Assembly (NCBI RefSeq): GCF_030161375.1
Contig: NZ_BSSQ01000005.1
Span: forward strand, 1 to 64,000
DNA: 64,000 nucleotides
Direction of reading: 5' to 3'
Origin: Paenibacillus glycanilyticus
Lineage (GTDB): Bacteria; Bacillota; Bacilli; Paenibacillales; Paenibacillaceae
The notes below the pieces were generated by a model. That model was not told where the DNA came from and did not search any database. It saw nothing but the letters and a program-made list of their open reading frames with translations. Of this stretch, positions 63,893 to 64,000 are shown piece by piece; position 1 is the first letter of the stretch; each line of letters starts with the position of its first letter. The position numbers and the translations under genes were made by a program.

Positions 63893-64000
63893 CAGACTCT
63901 TGCCCTTCTCTTAATTAGAAGCCAATAAGCAAGCAGGCCAACAACTAATAAGGCAACGGCATAGCTAACCGGATGCATATAACGCTCCAATAGATCCGCA
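63892..64000 (-). CDS. C-terminal end of a membrane protein (possibly DedA-like), cut by the window edge
   Basis: The frame enters from the right edge and ends with a TGA at 63892-63894. The last 35 residues comprise LERYMHPVSY, then the helix AVALLVVGLLAYWLLI, and the basic tail KRRARV. A final helix with a short basic tail after a conserved linker is typical of DedA-family proteins, but too little is visible to be sure. It is the first visible gene of the operon leading to the COG4705 protein. Confidence 0.5.
   Translation of the reverse strand, partial: ADLLERYMHPVSYAVALLVVGLLAYWLLIKRRARV

Overview
The window looks like the chromosome of a Gram-positive, spore-former-type bacterium of the Paenibacillaceae (Paenibacillus or a close relative). 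The reasons are strong AGGAGG-type ribosome binding sites with frequent TTG/GTG starts, several very large surface proteins with C-terminal SLH domains, many CUT1-type sugar ABC transporters paired with YesM/YesN-like or membrane-bound AraC regulators, and a Bacillus-style Btr/Feu siderophore locus under Fur boxes. Almost every real gene is on the minus strand, so transcription runs from high to low coordinates. No rRNA, tRNA or CRISPR array was seen.

Region 1 (1-5.9 kb) is a run of unrelated one-gene units: a truncated DUF6199 protein, a small unknown protein, a FUSC-type membrane protein, a small membrane protein, a double GNAT, a DUF5071 protein, a membrane protein and a lipoprotein. The units are separated by copies of a short palindromic repeat (read on the minus strand roughly CTAACGAGGRAACGATAG), several of which are followed by a larger hairpin. 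All genes point the same way, and some copies of the repeat touch the stop codon. Several genes are decayed: two have one in-frame TGA, one has lost its ATG and one is cut by a REP-like hairpin. An IS110 remnant lies inside. The layout resembles a gene-cassette array without a recognisable integrase in view, and it is the most interesting part of the window.

Region 2 (6-29.4 kb) handles carbohydrates. It holds a membrane-bound AraC regulator with an LplB/YtcP/LplA-type transporter (the binding protein is frameshifted) and a beta-propeller glycosidase; an SLH surface protein built of cadherin-like repeats; a five-gene beta-galactoside operon (binding protein, two permeases, GH2 beta-galactosidase, MFS carrier) next to a YesM/YesN-like two-component system; and an (alpha/alpha)6 glycosidase with a cre-like site.

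Region 3 (29.4-35.5 kb) is a cluster of an aldo/keto reductase, an Eis-like acetyltransferase, a MocR regulator, an MFS exporter and an FAD amine oxidase.

Region 4 (35.7-50.1 kb) encodes two giant SLH-anchored proteins, one with a clan GH-A glycosidase domain and one with a PHP metal-hydrolase domain. They share the same stalk and SLH tail. A WG-repeat protein and a HupE/UreJ-like membrane protein follow.

Region 5 (50.3-59.4 kb) is an iron-siderophore uptake locus with three Fur-box promoters, a Btr-like AraC regulator with its own ligand-binding domain, one complete importer and one importer lacking an ATPase.

Region 6 (59.5-64 kb) contains an OmpR-type two-component system, a secreted repeat protein that carries the same 11-bp-spaced direct repeats upstream as the two-component operon itself, and a small cluster of membrane proteins running off the end of the window.
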